This document shows positions 35,098-44,546 of a stretch of 64,000 nt of DNA, in pieces (the first letter of the stretch is position 1; each line of letters begins with the position of its first letter). The position numbers and the translations under genes were made by a program. Under the pieces are notes generated by a model. That model worked only from the letters and a program-made list of their open reading frames with translations. It was not told where the DNA came from and ran no database searches. This DNA comes from Mycolicibacterium moriokaense (GTDB taxonomy: Bacteria > Actinomycetota > Actinomycetes > Mycobacteriales > Mycobacteriaceae), in NCBI RefSeq assembly GCF_010726085.1, contig NZ_AP022560.1, positions 5,146,001 through 5,210,000 on the forward strand. Reading direction: 5' to 3'.

Positions 35098-36882
35098 TCA
35101 GCCCGGAAGGACCGGTATCGCGCCGGGGACCATCAGCGGACGGACCTCCGACCACACCGGGTCGTTGTCGGCGCCCGATCCCGTCAGTTGCAGCACGCCG
35201 CGCTCATCGGCGACATACACCGTCGACGGGTTGGCCGCCACGGTGGTGACCGGCATCAGCAGATTGCGGCTGGGACCGTCGGAGTTGACGCCGTCGAGGT
35301 TGACGTAGGAGACCGGATGCTCCGGATCGGTACGACTGACCACGATGTCGTCGCCCGTACGCCACGACAGTGAGACCACCGTGTTCTGCAGCCCGAAGCC
35401 CAGCCGGCGCGGGTATGTCAGCGCATAGCCCCCGCCCGGCGTCTGCTCCACCCCGGCCAGGATCACCTGACCGTCGATGACCAGGGCCGCGCGAGTGCCG
35501 TCCCGCGACAGCTGCAGCTCACGGATCGCGCCGGGGAATTTCGCCGATACCGCCGTGGAGTCGACCGGTATGCGCGCCGGTTGTCCGGACGCATCCTGGA
35601 TGACGCGCACGACGTTGTTGCCGTCGACCACCACCCACACGGCATCGTCGAGGGCCCAGCTGGGCCGCGACAGGTTGCGCCCGTCCAGCGCCTGCGATGC
35701 GTTGCCGCCGAGCGGGCCGACCCACAGCGACGACGCCATGTCGGGCGCGCCGCGCCGCAAGGTCACGATCGACGCGACGTTCTGGCCCGACCGCGACACC
35801 GCTGCCGCCGTCTGGTCGGGGGTCTGCCCGAATGCGCCGGGGACGCGGGTCGCACGCTGGCCGTCCAGGAACACCAGCGACCCACCCACCAACGCGTGCA
35901 GCCCCGCCGCGGCGCCGGGGAACGCGCCCGGGTCGGTGGCCGCGACATCGGAGGTCTGCCACCCGTCGGCGAACCGGTCGTCGAGCGCGGCGCCGTCGGC
36001 GTTGATCACGTAGGGCCCGTTGATCCCGGCGCGCGACAGCGTCCAAATGATTTGTGCCGCAAGCAGTTGGCGGCTGTGCGGGTCGGTGGTCGACAGATTG
36101 TCGAGGTCGATCCGCGCACCGCCGTAGCCCCTGCCGACACCCGTCTTGCCGCCGTCGGCGCGGGTGACCGGGCCACGCAGTTTCAGCGGCGGTCCCAACA
36201 GATTTCGCACACTCTTGGCCAACTCCGGACGCGGCCCGGCGATGAGCTTGCTGACCAGCTCGGTGGCCAACTGGTCCGGGTCGGACACCGCGACGTAGCG
36301 CGGGTCCGGCACCACCGTGCTGCCGGTCGGGTCGGCGAAGTACAGCGTGTTGCGTTTGTAAGTCGCCTGAAACTGTTGCCAGTCAAGGAAAACCCCGTTG
36401 GGCAGCTTGTCGATCCGCCAACCGCCGGGTGTCTTGACCAGTTCGATCGGTCCGGGATCGGGCAGCGCGCCCTCCCCCGTTTCGAAGACGCCCAGGTCCG
36501 ACAGCGAGCCCAGGATGTCGGCGCGCATGTGCACGGTGACCCGCTCCGGGCCGCGGGTTTCGACGAACACGACGTTGTCGATCAGCAGCGCGCTGCCCGC
36601 GTCATCCCATGCGCTCGAACCCGATTCGGTGAGGAACTGCCGCGCCGCCAGGTGCCGGTTCGCGGGATCGGCCGTGGCCTTCAGGAATTCGCGCAACAGC
36701 ACGTCGGGATCCATCCCCGGCGTGGGCTTGGGCAGGCTCGGCGGCGCGGGGCGTTCGACGGTGCCGATCGCCTGCGGTGACGACGAACTCGGCACCCCGG
36801 CGCAGCCGGCAAGCACGAACATCAGCGCACAAAGAGCCGCCAGCCCGCGGACGTAGGACGCCATCATGCCCGAGCGCCTCAC
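35098..36882 (-). CDS. lpqB: Lipoprotein LpqB, MtrB partner
   Basis: This 594-residue lipoprotein has the lipobox VLAGC (Cys27), followed by [18 protein letters not shown] and a GerMN-like domain, then a beta-propeller-like C-terminal half. In mycobacteria it interacts with the extracellular part of MtrB and tunes MtrA phosphorylation, affecting cell division and multidrug sensitivity. Start GTG 36882 overlaps the mtrB stop (GTGA, 36879-36882), so mtrA-mtrB-lpqB form one operon as in M. tuberculosis. Confidence 0.95.
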   Translation of the reverse strand: MRRSGMMASYVRGLAALCALMFVLAGCAGVPSSSSPQAIGTVERPAPPSLPKPTPGMDPDVLLREFLKATADPANRHLAARQFLTESGSSAWDDAGSALLIDNVVFVETRGPERVTVHMRADILGSLSDLGVFETGEGALPDPGPIELVKTPGGWRIDKLPNGVFLDWQQFQATYKRNTLYFADPTGSTVVPDPRYVAVSDPDQLATELVSKLIAGPRPELAKSVRNLLGPPLKLRGPVTRADGGKTGVGRGYGGARIDLDNLSTTDPHSRQLLAAQIIWTLSRAGINGPYVINADGAALDDRFADGWQTSDVAATDPGAFPGAAAGLHALVGGSLVFLDGQRATRVPGAFGQTPDQTAAAVSRSGQNVASIVTLRRGAPDMASSLWVGPLGGNASQALDGRNLSRPSWALDDAVWVVVDGNNVVRVIQDASGQPARIPVDSTAVSAKFPGAIRELQLSRDGTRAALVIDGQVILAGVEQTPGGGYALTYPRRLGFGLQNTVVSLSWRTGDDIVVSRTDPEHPVSYVNLDGVNSDGPSRNLLMPVTTVAANPSTVYVADERGVLQLTGSGADNDPVWSEVRPLMVPGAIPVLPG

Positions 36883-38516
36883 ACGTTCTCCGCTTCACGC
36901 GTCGCACGCCGCGGGGCGACGTCGGGCCCAACGGGTTTCAGCGGGAGTGGACTCGTCGTGACCTTGTGCCCGCGCACCAGCGGCAGGGTGAGCCGGAAGC
37001 ACGCGCCCTTGCCGGGTTCACCCCAGGCCTCAAGCCGCCCCTGATGCAGCCGGGCGTCCTCGATGCTGATGGCCAGCCCGAGTCCGGTGCCTCCCGAACG
37101 CCGCACCCGCGAGGGGTCCGAACGCCAGAACCTGCTGAACACCAGCTTCTCCTCGCCTGGCCGCAATCCGACGCCGTAGTCGCGGACGGTCACGGCAACC
37201 GTGTCCTCGTCGACGGCCATCCGGATGCGCACCGGCTGATGTTCGGCGTGATCGATGGCGTTGGCGATCAGGTTGCGCAGAATGCGCTCGACCCGGCGCG
37301 GGTCGACCTCGGCGATGACGTCGTGGGACGGCATGTCGACGATCAGCTCGATGCCGGCCTCGGCGGCCAGATGGCCGACGTTGTTAAGGGCGCTGCGCAC
37401 CGTCGCGCGCAGATCCACCGATTCGACGGACAGTTCGGCGACACCGGCGTCGTGGCGCGAGATCTCCAGCAGATCGTTGAGCAGCGTTTCGAAACGGTCG
37501 AGCTCGCTGACCATCAACTCGGTCGAGCGGCGCAGCGCCGGGTCGAGTTCCTCGCTGTGATCGTGGATCAGGTCGGCGGCCATGCGCACCGTCGTCAGCG
37601 GGGTGCGCAGTTCGTGGCTGACGTCGGAGGTGAACCGCCGCTGCAGATTGCCGAACTCCTCGAGTTGGGTGATCTGACGGTGCAGGCTTTCGGCCATATC
37701 GTTGAACGACACCGCCAGCCGGGCCATGTCGTCCTCGCCGCGCACCGGCATCCGCTCGGTCAGGTGCCCTTCGGCGAAGCGCTCTGCGATGCGCGAGGCC
37801 GACCGCACCGGCAGCACGATCTGCCGGGCCACCACGAGCGCGATCGCCGCCAGCAGACCGAGCAGCACGACCGCACCCGTCGCCATCGTCCCGCGCACCA
37901 GCGTGATGGTGGATTCCTCGTTGTTCAGCGGAAAGATCAGATACAGCTCGAGATTGGCCACCGGCGACGACGTCGGGCTGCCGATGATCAACGCGGGGCC
38001 GGAGAAGCCGTCGGTGTGCACGGTCGCGTACTGATAGCTGACCTGGCCGGCCTTGACGAACTCGCGCAGGGCATTCGGGATCTGCTGCACCGGACCCGCC
38101 GCGGTCGCGGCGCGCGGTCCGTCGCCGGGCACGACCAGCACCGCATCGAAGGCGCCGGCCAGCCCGGGACCCGCATCGGCGGTGCGGTCGATCAGGGTGT
38201 TGCGAGCCAGCTGCAGGCTGCTGTCCAGCGAGCGCGTCTCCTCGCCGCCGACGATGCCGCTGACGGTGCTGCGCGCCCGGTCGATCTCCTCGGTCGCCGC
38301 GCTCACCTTCACCTCGAGGATGCGGTCGGTGATCTGACTGGTCAACACGAAGCCCAGCGCCAGGATGACGGCCAGCGACAGGCCGATCGTCAGGGTGACG
38401 ACGCGCAGCTGTAGCGAGCGACGCCAGACGGCACCCATCGCTCGACTCAGCGCACCCAATCCGCGGAACAGTGGTGCCGATCGCCGATGGATGCGCCTCC
38501 TCGAACCCCAGATCAC
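36879..38516 (-). CDS. mtrB: Sensor histidine kinase MtrB
   Basis: This 545-residue membrane kinase has a first membrane helix at about 37-59, an extracytoplasmic sensor to about 205, a second helix at about 209-230, a HAMP domain ([19 protein letters not shown]), the phosphoacceptor H301 in SHELRTPL, an N box ([13 protein letters not shown]) and the G boxes [12 protein letters not shown] and [10 protein letters not shown]. It phosphorylates MtrA. Start GTG 38516 is 49 bp after mtrA. The stop is shared with the lpqB start. Confidence 0.96.
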   Translation of the reverse strand: MIWGSRRRIHRRSAPLFRGLGALSRAMGAVWRRSLQLRVVTLTIGLSLAVILALGFVLTSQITDRILEVKVSAATEEIDRARSTVSGIVGGEETRSLDSSLQLARNTLIDRTADAGPGLAGAFDAVLVVPGDGPRAATAAGPVQQIPNALREFVKAGQVSYQYATVHTDGFSGPALIIGSPTSSPVANLELYLIFPLNNEESTITLVRGTMATGAVVLLGLLAAIALVVARQIVLPVRSASRIAERFAEGHLTERMPVRGEDDMARLAVSFNDMAESLHRQITQLEEFGNLQRRFTSDVSHELRTPLTTVRMAADLIHDHSEELDPALRRSTELMVSELDRFETLLNDLLEISRHDAGVAELSVESVDLRATVRSALNNVGHLAAEAGIELIVDMPSHDVIAEVDPRRVERILRNLIANAIDHAEHQPVRIRMAVDEDTVAVTVRDYGVGLRPGEEKLVFSRFWRSDPSRVRRSGGTGLGLAISIEDARLHQGRLEAWGEPGKGACFRLTLPLVRGHKVTTSPLPLKPVGPDVAPRRATREAENV

Positions 38517-38565
38517 GGCGACCGCCGCACGGTCAGGATCACGACCACGGCGCAGCCGTGAGGGA

Positions 38566-39252
38566 TCACGGAGGTCCGGCCTTGTATCCCACTCCTCGAA
38601 CAGTCAGTACCACCTGCGGGTTCTCCGGGTCCTTCTCGACCTTCGCCCGCAAACGCTGGACATGCACGTTCACCAAACGGGTGTCAGCGGGGTGACGGTA
38701 TCCCCACACCTGTTCGAGCAGCACATCACGAGTAAACACCTGCCGTGGTTTACGCGCCAACGCCACCAGCAGGTCGAACTCGAGCGGCGTCAGGGAAATC
38801 TGCTCGCCGAGCCGAGTCACCTTGTGAGCCGGCACGTCGATGTCCACATCGCCGATCGACAGCATCTCGGCGGGCTCGTCCTCGTTGCGGCGAAGACGGG
38901 CGCGCACACGCGCGACGAGCTCCTTGGGCTTGAACGGCTTCATCACGTAGTCGTCGGCGCCGGACTCCAGGCCCAGCACGACGTCGACGGTGTCGGTCTT
39001 GGCCGTCAGCATGACGATCGGCACGCCCGAGTCCGCGCGTAACACGCGGCATACGTCGATGCCGTTCATACCGGGCAGCATCAGGTCGAGCAGCACCAGA
39101 TCGGGCCGCAGTTCGCGGACCGCTGTCAGCGCCTGGGTGCCGTCACCGATGACCGCGGTATCGAACCCCTCACCGCGCAGCACGATGGTGAGCATCTCGG
39201 CGAGCGAAGGGTCGTCATCGACAACCAGAATCCTTTGCCTCATGGTGTCCAT
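38566..39252 (-). CDS. mtrA: Response regulator MtrA
   Basis: This 228-residue OmpR-family regulator has a receiver with acidic pocket VVDDDPS, phosphorylation site D56 (LLDLMLPG), T and K in MLTAKTD and [13 protein letters not shown], and a winged helix with [34 protein letters not shown] and GVGYK. MtrA controls oriC firing, dnaA, ripA and other cell-wall genes and is essential in M. tuberculosis. Start ATG 39252 gives the family length; the open frame extends further upstream without homology. Confidence 0.97.
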   Translation of the reverse strand: MDTMRQRILVVDDDPSLAEMLTIVLRGEGFDTAVIGDGTQALTAVRELRPDLVLLDLMLPGMNGIDVCRVLRADSGVPIVMLTAKTDTVDVVLGLESGADDYVMKPFKPKELVARVRARLRRNEDEPAEMLSIGDVDIDVPAHKVTRLGEQISLTPLEFDLLVALARKPRQVFTRDVLLEQVWGYRHPADTRLVNVHVQRLRAKVEKDPENPQVVLTVRGVGYKAGPP

Positions 39253-39359
39253 GGTGTCACCAGATCGCGACAAACTGCGGCTACCACACGCGCGTTTTGC
39301 GTGTTTGGCGGCTTCGCGGCGCATCTGGGGCGGCCTCGCGGCCGATATGAGCCGTATGT

Positions 39360-39390
39360 AAGCCGCGGCGCGAGGTTCGCGCCGCGGCTT
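39360..39390 (-). terminator. Terminator hairpin after the second C39-like gene
   Basis: A perfect 14-bp stem (AAGCCGCGGCGCGA with TCGCGCCGCGGCTT) closes a 3-base loop, GGT, 22 bp beyond the stop of the minus-strand C39-like gene and about 108 bp upstream of the mtrA start. It would isolate mtrA from upstream transcription. Confidence 0.85.
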
Positions 39391-39412
39391 CCCGTCATCG
39401 TCAGGGCATCGT

Positions 39413-40114
39413 TCAGCCGGCATCCATGGTGACGACCATGTCATGGCCGCTGGTCTGCCACGCCGCCTCGAAGACGTCGATCGGGACCTGTTCGTCGGCG
39501 CCGTCGTCGGTGCCGCTGTCGTTGAGGTGCACAACGCCGGCGTCGGTATCGACGCCCGTGACCACCAGGTCGTGGTCGGCGCTCGTGCGGTCGCCGTCCG
39601 CGTCCCAGATCATTTCGGCGTTGACGCTGGCGATCACCTTGCGGCCCTCGTCGAGGGCGTTCATGAGCGCCGTCATACCGGTCGGCACACCGATCTGGGC
39701 CGCGATGTCGTCGTCGGTGTACACGGCGCGGATGCCGTAGTGCTCCAGCAGGATCGGCAGGTCCTCCGTGTCGGTGCCGTTGCCTCCATCCGGGTTGTCG
39801 GGCGGCGGCGGCGTGTAGATCGGGCCGTCGTGGTGAGCGCTCGGCGTGGAGCTGGCCAACGCGATGATCTCGTCTTCGGTGGGCTCGTTGCCGGTCAGCT
39901 GCCCCACGACGTCCGCTGTGGCCATCAGCGAGCAGTCGTCCAGGTGCTGCTCGACATAGAACGACGTGGCGTCATCGGGGTTGCCGTGCAGGCCCCCCGA
40001 GGTGTCGTCCGCGTGGGCGATCCCACCGGCCAGGCCGACCGCGGCGGCGCCGATCAGGACGGCGGCGGTGACGGAGCGGATGCGGGTCGTGAAGGGGTTC
40101 TTCACTCGGTTCAT
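39413..40114 (-). CDS. Secreted C39-like (papain-fold) cysteine peptidase family protein, paralogue 2
   Basis: This 233-residue protein has a signal peptide (core SVTAAVLIGAAAVGLAGG, cleavage after AHA near 35). Active-site candidates are Q56 and C61 (EQHLDDCSLMA), H181 (DHDLVVTGVD) and D199 (LNDSG). It is a clear paralogue of 20629-21255, sharing EDLPI-L-HYG, NAE-IWDADGDRT and VHLNDSG-(E/D)DGADEQV. A Pro-rich insert near residue 100 (YTPPPPDNPDG) is unique to this copy. The promoter region carries the same direct repeat and a similar leader (AACCTTTTCTCAACG). It lies in a block inserted between mtrA and tmk. Confidence 0.78.
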   Translation of the reverse strand: MNRVKNPFTTRIRSVTAAVLIGAAAVGLAGGIAHADDTSGGLHGNPDDATSFYVEQHLDDCSLMATADVVGQLTGNEPTEDEIIALASSTPSAHHDGPIYTPPPPDNPDGGNGTDTEDLPILLEHYGIRAVYTDDDIAAQIGVPTGMTALMNALDEGRKVIASVNAEMIWDADGDRTSADHDLVVTGVDTDAGVVHLNDSGTDDGADEQVPIDVFEAAWQTSGHDMVVTMDAG

Positions 40115-40180
40115 GGGGTTTCCTTCTCTCAGGGCGCCCGTTATGCGCCGTTGAGAAAAGGTTTGAGCCGGCCACTACCG

Positions 40181-40201
40181 AGATTCTTGACGGATTCTTG
40201 A
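40181..40201 (-). promoter_or_regulatory. TCAAGAATCC direct-repeat box, site 2
   Basis: On the minus strand, TCAAGAATCC (40201-40192) is followed by TCAAGAATCT (40190-40181), 11 bp apart. They end 66 bp before ATG 40114 of the second C39-like protein gene. Spacing, orientation and distance are almost the same as in site 1. The stretch between box and start is also conserved between the two paralogues (CTCAACG about 33-38 bp before the ATG). Confidence 0.8.
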
Positions 40202-40224
40202 GCCGACGGTTTCCGGCGGTGCCG

Positions 40225-41778
40225 TCAGGTGGTCGAAACCCACCAGTCGTACAGCGCCTTGAGGTCGTTGCCCTGCGCGGCGCCCAGCATCAGATCCGAG
40301 GTCTTGGTCCAGACCAGATCGGCCCGCCCGTTGAGGGTTCCGCAGGCCAGCTGGCCCTCCGACTGACCGGGGGTGTTGTCGTACTCCCAGCTCGTCGGCG
40401 ACCCGTCGCTGTTGGGGCATGCGGTGAGCTCGTCGTCGGCAATCGCGCCGTCGAAGTCCTCCTGCAGCCGGTCCGCATCGCTGTAAAGCGCGTACAGCGC
40501 GCCTTCGTGGCCGTCGCCGCTCTCGGTGGGCTTGCAGTCCACCGCCGCAATGGCGTTGTCCCACTCCTTGTTCGGCGTGCACGCCGTGGGATCGGGTACC
40601 AGCGACATGAGCTGACGCTCGGCCGGGGTGAGATTGGCTGCCGTGCTGACCGAGTTCGGCGGTTCGTCGGGCACAGTACGTGTGATCGTCAGCGTCGACG
40701 ACATCGGCGAGGCGTCCTTGGGCATGCGAGCCACCAGCCACGCGACGGTGGCCGCGACCGCGATCACCAACACGACGGCCGCACCGCCGATCAGGACTGG
40801 CCGGCGGTCCCGCCGAGGAGTCGCGTCCTCGCGCCCCGAGGCTGGCGCGGCGTCGGGCGTGGCGACCGCGTTCACGGGCACCGTCTCCAGGTGGGCCGGA
40901 TGAACGGGGCTCGAGACCTCGATCATCGGCCCCGAGTCGCCCCCACCCACGATTGCCGCTGCGGCGCGGGCGAATTCGCCTGCCGTGTTGTAGCGGTCGG
41001 CGGCGTCTTTCGCCATGCCCTTCGCGATGATCGCGTCGAATGCGGGCGGAATATCGGGACGCAACTTGCTCGGCTGAGGCGGGGGTTCGATCAGATGCGC
41101 GGTGATCAGCATGCTGATGCTGTCCGCGGCGAAGGGCTGCGCACCCGTGAGGCACTGGTGCAGCACGCACGCCAGCGCGTAGATGTCGGCCTTCTCGGTG
41201 ACCGGCTTGGAACTGAACCGCTCCGGCGCCATATAGGCGTATGTGCCTATGGCCGTGCCTTTTTCGGTCAGCGTGTGGTCGGTGGCGGCGTTGGCGATGC
41301 CGAAGTCGACGAGGTAGGCGAAGTCGTCAGCGGTGATGAGGATGTTCTCCGGCTTGACGTCGCGGTGGGTGATCCCGGCGGCGTGTGCGGCGTCCAGCGC
41401 GGCGGCCACCTGGCGGATGATCCAGACCGCCCGTGCCGGCGCCATCGCGCCGTCCCTGGCCAGCACACTGCGCAGGTCGATACCGTCGATCAGCCGCATG
41501 TCGACGTAGAGGACTCCGTCGATCTCCCCGTAGTTGTGGATGGGCACCACATGCGGCTCCTGCAACTGGCCGGCTGCACGGGCCTCACGTTGCAGCCGTT
41601 CCCGGAACACCGGGTCGTGCGACAGGGAGTCGGGCAGCAGTTTGAGCGCCACGATTCGGCCCTTGACGGTGTCCTCGGCTTCGTAGACCTCGCCCATACC
41701 GCCACGACCGATGAGGCGGGTGAGGTGATAGGGGCCTAACCGTGAGCCCACCCGTGAGTTGTGCGGGGAGTCGTTCAT
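40225..41778 (-). CDS. pknH: Receptor-type Ser/Thr protein kinase PknH
   Basis: This 517-residue protein has an N-terminal kinase domain (GRGGMGEVY glycine loop, catalytic Lys46 in VALK, HRDVKPEN 138-145, DFG 158-160, APE 184-186), a juxtamembrane Pro/Ala linker, one membrane helix at about 327-350 and an extracytoplasmic domain of about 165 residues with four cysteines (PTACTP, AVDCKP, LTACPN, QLACGT) that can form two disulfides, as in PknH sensors. In M. tuberculosis PknH phosphorylates EmbR, whose gene lies just upstream here as it does there. Start ATG 41778 follows AGGAAAGG. Confidence 0.87.
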   Translation of the reverse strand: MNDSPHNSRVGSRLGPYHLTRLIGRGGMGEVYEAEDTVKGRIVALKLLPDSLSHDPVFRERLQREARAAGQLQEPHVVPIHNYGEIDGVLYVDMRLIDGIDLRSVLARDGAMAPARAVWIIRQVAAALDAAHAAGITHRDVKPENILITADDFAYLVDFGIANAATDHTLTEKGTAIGTYAYMAPERFSSKPVTEKADIYALACVLHQCLTGAQPFAADSISMLITAHLIEPPPQPSKLRPDIPPAFDAIIAKGMAKDAADRYNTAGEFARAAAAIVGGGDSGPMIEVSSPVHPAHLETVPVNAVATPDAAPASGREDATPRRDRRPVLIGGAAVVLVIAVAATVAWLVARMPKDASPMSSTLTITRTVPDEPPNSVSTAANLTPAERQLMSLVPDPTACTPNKEWDNAIAAVDCKPTESGDGHEGALYALYSDADRLQEDFDGAIADDELTACPNSDGSPTSWEYDNTPGQSEGQLACGTLNGRADLVWTKTSDLMLGAAQGNDLKALYDWWVSTT

Positions 41779-41890
41779 CGCCGCCTTTCCTCGCACGCGG
41801 CCCGGTCTCACTGGGCCGGGTGTCCCCACTTCGGCTATCCGAGCACCGTACTACTTCGCCGACAGCGACGGCGCAAGAGACGTGTCGGCG

Positions 41891-43033
41891 TCAGTTCGCG
41901 GCGGAGTCGTCGTACTCGAAGGTGAACAGGTGTCCGCAGATCCCGATCCGGTCGCCATGGGCCACCGCGACACTGCCCTGGATTCGCGCACCGTTGAGCT
42001 CGACGCCGTTGGCCGAGCGCAGATCGCTGACCGCGAAACCCGTTCCGGTGTCGATGATCGCCGCATGGTGACGGCTGACCTTCGCGTCGTCCAGCACGAT
42101 GTCGTTGTCGGGCAGCCTGCCGATCTTGGTGGCAACAGAGCTCAGCGGGTAACGATCGCCCGACGCGGCCACCAGCCACACCGCGCCGCCGCCTTTCTCC
42201 ACCTGCGTGCGCTGGTCGAGCACCGTCTTCGCACCGGCGGCCGTCGTTTGCGCGGCCGCCTTCACGTCGAGTGGCTGCTGGCGCAGGATCTTGTCGTGCA
42301 AGGTCTGCACGGTCGGGCCGGGGTCGATGCCCAGGTCGTCGGCCAATGCGGTCTTCAGCCGACGGTAGGCGTCGAGCGCGTCCGACTGGCGTTCGCAGAG
42401 GTAGTAGGCACTGATCAGCTGGGCCCACAGCGGTTCGCGGTAGGGATGGTCGGCCACCAGGGCCTCCAACTCACCGATGATCAGCGCGGCGCGACCACAC
42501 GCGAGTTCGGCTTCGGCGCGGGCGGTGGCGACGGTCAGCCGTTCCTCTTCGAGGGCGGTGGCGAACGGGTCGACGAACGGGAACTCGCGCAGATCCTCCA
42601 GCACGTCACCGCGCCACTGCGCCAACGCGACCCCCAGGTGACGACTCGCCCGCTCGAAGTCTCCGGCCGCACCGGCGAGAACACCTGCGGTTTTCTCCGT
42701 CGCGAACCGTCCGAGATCGCACGCACTGTCGGCGACGGTCAGCCGGTATCCCGGTGCGACGCTCGCCAACGTCTTCTGCGGTGCGGGGTCCGCCTGGCCG
42801 ATGAGCTTGCGCAGGTTGGACACATAGGAGTGGACGCTGCCCCTGGCGCCAGGGAGTGGCGAATCGCCCCACACCGCGCTGATCAGCGTGTCGACGGCCA
42901 CCGCGCGGTTGCGGTTGATCACCAGCGTGGCGAGGATCGCGCGCAGCTTCGGCGTCCCCACCGGAACGTCGACACCGTCGATGGTCATCTGCAGCGGGCC
43001 GAGCACACCGAAACCGAGAGCGTTACCCGACAT
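41891..43033 (-). CDS. embR: SARP-family regulator EmbR with FHA domain
   Basis: This 380-residue transcription factor has an N-terminal OmpR-like winged helix (FGVLGPLQMTIDGVDVPVG, SVHSYVSNLRKLIG), a central bacterial transcriptional activator domain (HPYREPLWAQLISAYYL, DDLGIDPGPT) and a C-terminal FHA domain (IGRLPDNDIVLDD, VSRHHA, SANGVELNG) that binds phosphothreonine. It closely resembles M. tuberculosis EmbR, which is phosphorylated by PknH and controls embCAB and thus arabinan synthesis. It lies 112 bp upstream of pknH on the same strand. Start ATG 43033 is behind GGAAGGTGG. Confidence 0.92.
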   Translation of the reverse strand: MSGNALGFGVLGPLQMTIDGVDVPVGTPKLRAILATLVINRNRAVAVDTLISAVWGDSPLPGARGSVHSYVSNLRKLIGQADPAPQKTLASVAPGYRLTVADSACDLGRFATEKTAGVLAGAAGDFERASRHLGVALAQWRGDVLEDLREFPFVDPFATALEEERLTVATARAEAELACGRAALIIGELEALVADHPYREPLWAQLISAYYLCERQSDALDAYRRLKTALADDLGIDPGPTVQTLHDKILRQQPLDVKAAAQTTAAGAKTVLDQRTQVEKGGGAVWLVAASGDRYPLSSVATKIGRLPDNDIVLDDAKVSRHHAAIIDTGTGFAVSDLRSANGVELNGARIQGSVAVAHGDRIGICGHLFTFEYDDSAAN

Positions 43034-43123
43034 ATGGTGCGCCACCTTCCCCTCGACGTGCCTCCGCCGGATCAATTGTGTCCTAGCACCGGGTCCTTTC
43101 ACGGCGGCTCGTCCGGAAACGGC

Positions 43124-43157
43124 CCTGGGGGCGCGGGCTTTCGCCCACGCCCCCAGG
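43124..43157 (-). terminator. Terminator hairpin after the Pro/Ala/Asp-rich protein gene
   Basis: A 15-bp stem with one mismatch (CCTGGGGGCGCGGGC with GCCCACGCCCCCAGG) closes the loop TTTC, 30 bp beyond the stop of the minus-strand secreted protein gene. It separates that gene from embR. Confidence 0.8.
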
Positions 43158-43187
43158 AACGGTGATGTCGCTTATTCAGTTGTGCGG

Positions 43188-44444
43188 CTACCGCTTCGGG
43201 ACGGCGACGTTGTAGCCGGGCAGCGGCCCTTCCGACGGCGCGGCGAGTCCGGGAAGCTGCAGCGTCTTGGTGATCTCGAACTGACGCTCGCCACTGGCGT
43301 TCTTCGACCACTGTCCCCAGGCGGTGTCGACGCCGTCGATCAGCACCCGGCGCGCACCCATGGAGTTGTCATCGCCGAGGTCGGCCAGTGTCTTGACCCG
43401 GAACGGCTGCGAGGTGCCGGTGGAGTAGCGCAGCTGCACCAGCACGTTCTTCAGCGTCGCAGGCGGTGCCGGCTTGGGAGCCGGTGGCTGACCAGGCTGC
43501 GGCACCGCGCCGCCGCCGGTGAAGCTGCCCACCGACACCTGCCTGATCGGTCCGGACGGTGCCGCGACCACCGCGGTAAAGGGGTACAGGCCGGCAGTCG
43601 GGGTGTTCAGAACGACGCGCTGTAGGGGCGGGACGGTGACGATCCGCGGGGCGTTGCCGTAGGTGTAGACCAACCGCAGCGGGTTGTTGTAGGGATTCAT
43701 GATGACCGGACGGTTGTATTTGTCATAGCTGACCCAGCTCGAATTCCACGTTGTCACTTCACGATTCCACGCGCCGGCGGTCAGCGTGCTATTGCTCGTC
43801 ATCGCGCCGATCACTACGTCGCTGATGTCCTGAATGTCGCCCGGTGGTGCCGGTTCGGGATCGGCCAGCACTGGATCGACGTTGTCGGCGATGTTGATGT
43901 CGTGCGGCGACGGGGCGTCGGCCGGCGGGGTATCGGCAGGGGCATCCGTAGGCGCGTCGGCCGGTGCATCGGGTACCAAATCAGCAGGCGCATCCGCCGG
44001 CACGTCCGCGGGTGCATCGGGTACCGAATCAGCAGGCGCATCCGCCGGCTCATCCACAGGTGCATCGGCGGGTGCCTCCGGTACCGCATCCGCGGGCTCG
44101 TCCGCCGGCGCCTCGGGCTCCGGATCGGCAGGCGCATCCGCCGGCTCATCCGCCGGCGCCTCGGGCTCATCCGCCGGCGTGTCGGGCACATCCACCGGCG
44201 CCTCGGGCTCCGGATCGGTGGCCGCTGGCATGTCGTAGTCGTTGTCGAACGCCGACGTATCGCCTGACGAGTCGTCTTCGTCGCCAACCTTGTGCCCGGA
44301 GAACTGCTGCGCGTGCACGGCAGGGACGCCGGCGGCCCAGTCCTGGTGGCCGGAGGTATCGGCGGCGTTGGCGCCGCCCGCCAGGCCGATGGCCGCGCTG
44401 CCGATGAGGCCGGCGACGAGGGCGGCACGGATGGTGTTCTTCAT
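43188..44444 (-). CDS. Secreted Pro/Ala/Asp-rich repeat protein
   Basis: This 418-residue protein has a signal peptide (1 to about 27, core LVAGLIGSAAIGLAGG, cleavage ANA). A long acidic, low-complexity region follows at about 70-190, built from variants of APADEPADAPAD, probably extended and wall-spanning. The C-terminal part (about 215-418) has a globular beta-rich look with NPYNNPLRLVYTYGN, QRVVLNTPTAGLYPF and ERQFEITKTLQLPG. I do not recognise the family. The N-terminus resembles C39-like paralogue 2 (ADTSG after cleavage), and the promoter region has the same direct-repeat box. It is adjacent to embR-pknH. Confidence 0.78.
   Translation of the reverse strand: MKNTIRAALVAGLIGSAAIGLAGGANAADTSGHQDWAAGVPAVHAQQFSGHKVGDEDDSSGDTSAFDNDYDMPAATDPEPEAPVDVPDTPADEPEAPADEPADAPADPEPEAPADEPADAVPEAPADAPVDEPADAPADSVPDAPADVPADAPADLVPDAPADAPTDAPADTPPADAPSPHDINIADNVDPVLADPEPAPPGDIQDISDVVIGAMTSNSTLTAGAWNREVTTWNSSWVSYDKYNRPVIMNPYNNPLRLVYTYGNAPRIVTVPPLQRVVLNTPTAGLYPFTAVVAAPSGPIRQVSVGSFTGGGAVPQPGQPPAPKPAPPATLKNVLVQLRYSTGTSQPFRVKTLADLGDDNSMGARRVLIDGVDTAWGQWSKNASGERQFEITKTLQLPGLAAPSEGPLPGYNVAVPKR
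43880..44240 (-). repeat. Degenerate Pro/Ala/Asp/Glu-coding repeats
   Basis: Imperfect tandem repeats of 12-24 bp (for example GCATCCGCCGGCTCATCC on the plus strand) encode the acidic APADEP-type segment of the secreted protein. The copies differ at many positions, so this is an older, less active repeat than the one in sigH. Confidence 0.75.
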
Positions 44445-44520
44445 TGTTCAGCTCCTGTGTCTTTTCCACGCACCCGAGTGGCGCTGGTGGTGACAACAAG
44501 GCTGCGAAGACGGCCTCCAG

Positions 44521-44541
44521 GGATTCTTGAGGGATTCTTAC
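44521..44541 (-). promoter_or_regulatory. TCAAGAATCC direct-repeat box, site 3
   Basis: On the minus strand, GTAAGAATCC (44541-44532) is followed by TCAAGAATCC (44530-44521), again 11 bp apart. They end 76 bp before ATG 44444 of the Pro/Ala/Asp-rich secreted protein. The box sits 5 bp from the tmk stop codon. Confidence 0.78.
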
Positions 44542-44546
44542 GTCCG

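Noticed and set aside
43880-44240. Possible PE/PPE or PGRS-type repeat protein
   Set aside because: There is a normal Sec signal peptide and no PE or PPE motif; the repeats are Pro/Ala/Asp/Glu, not Gly-Gly-Ala.
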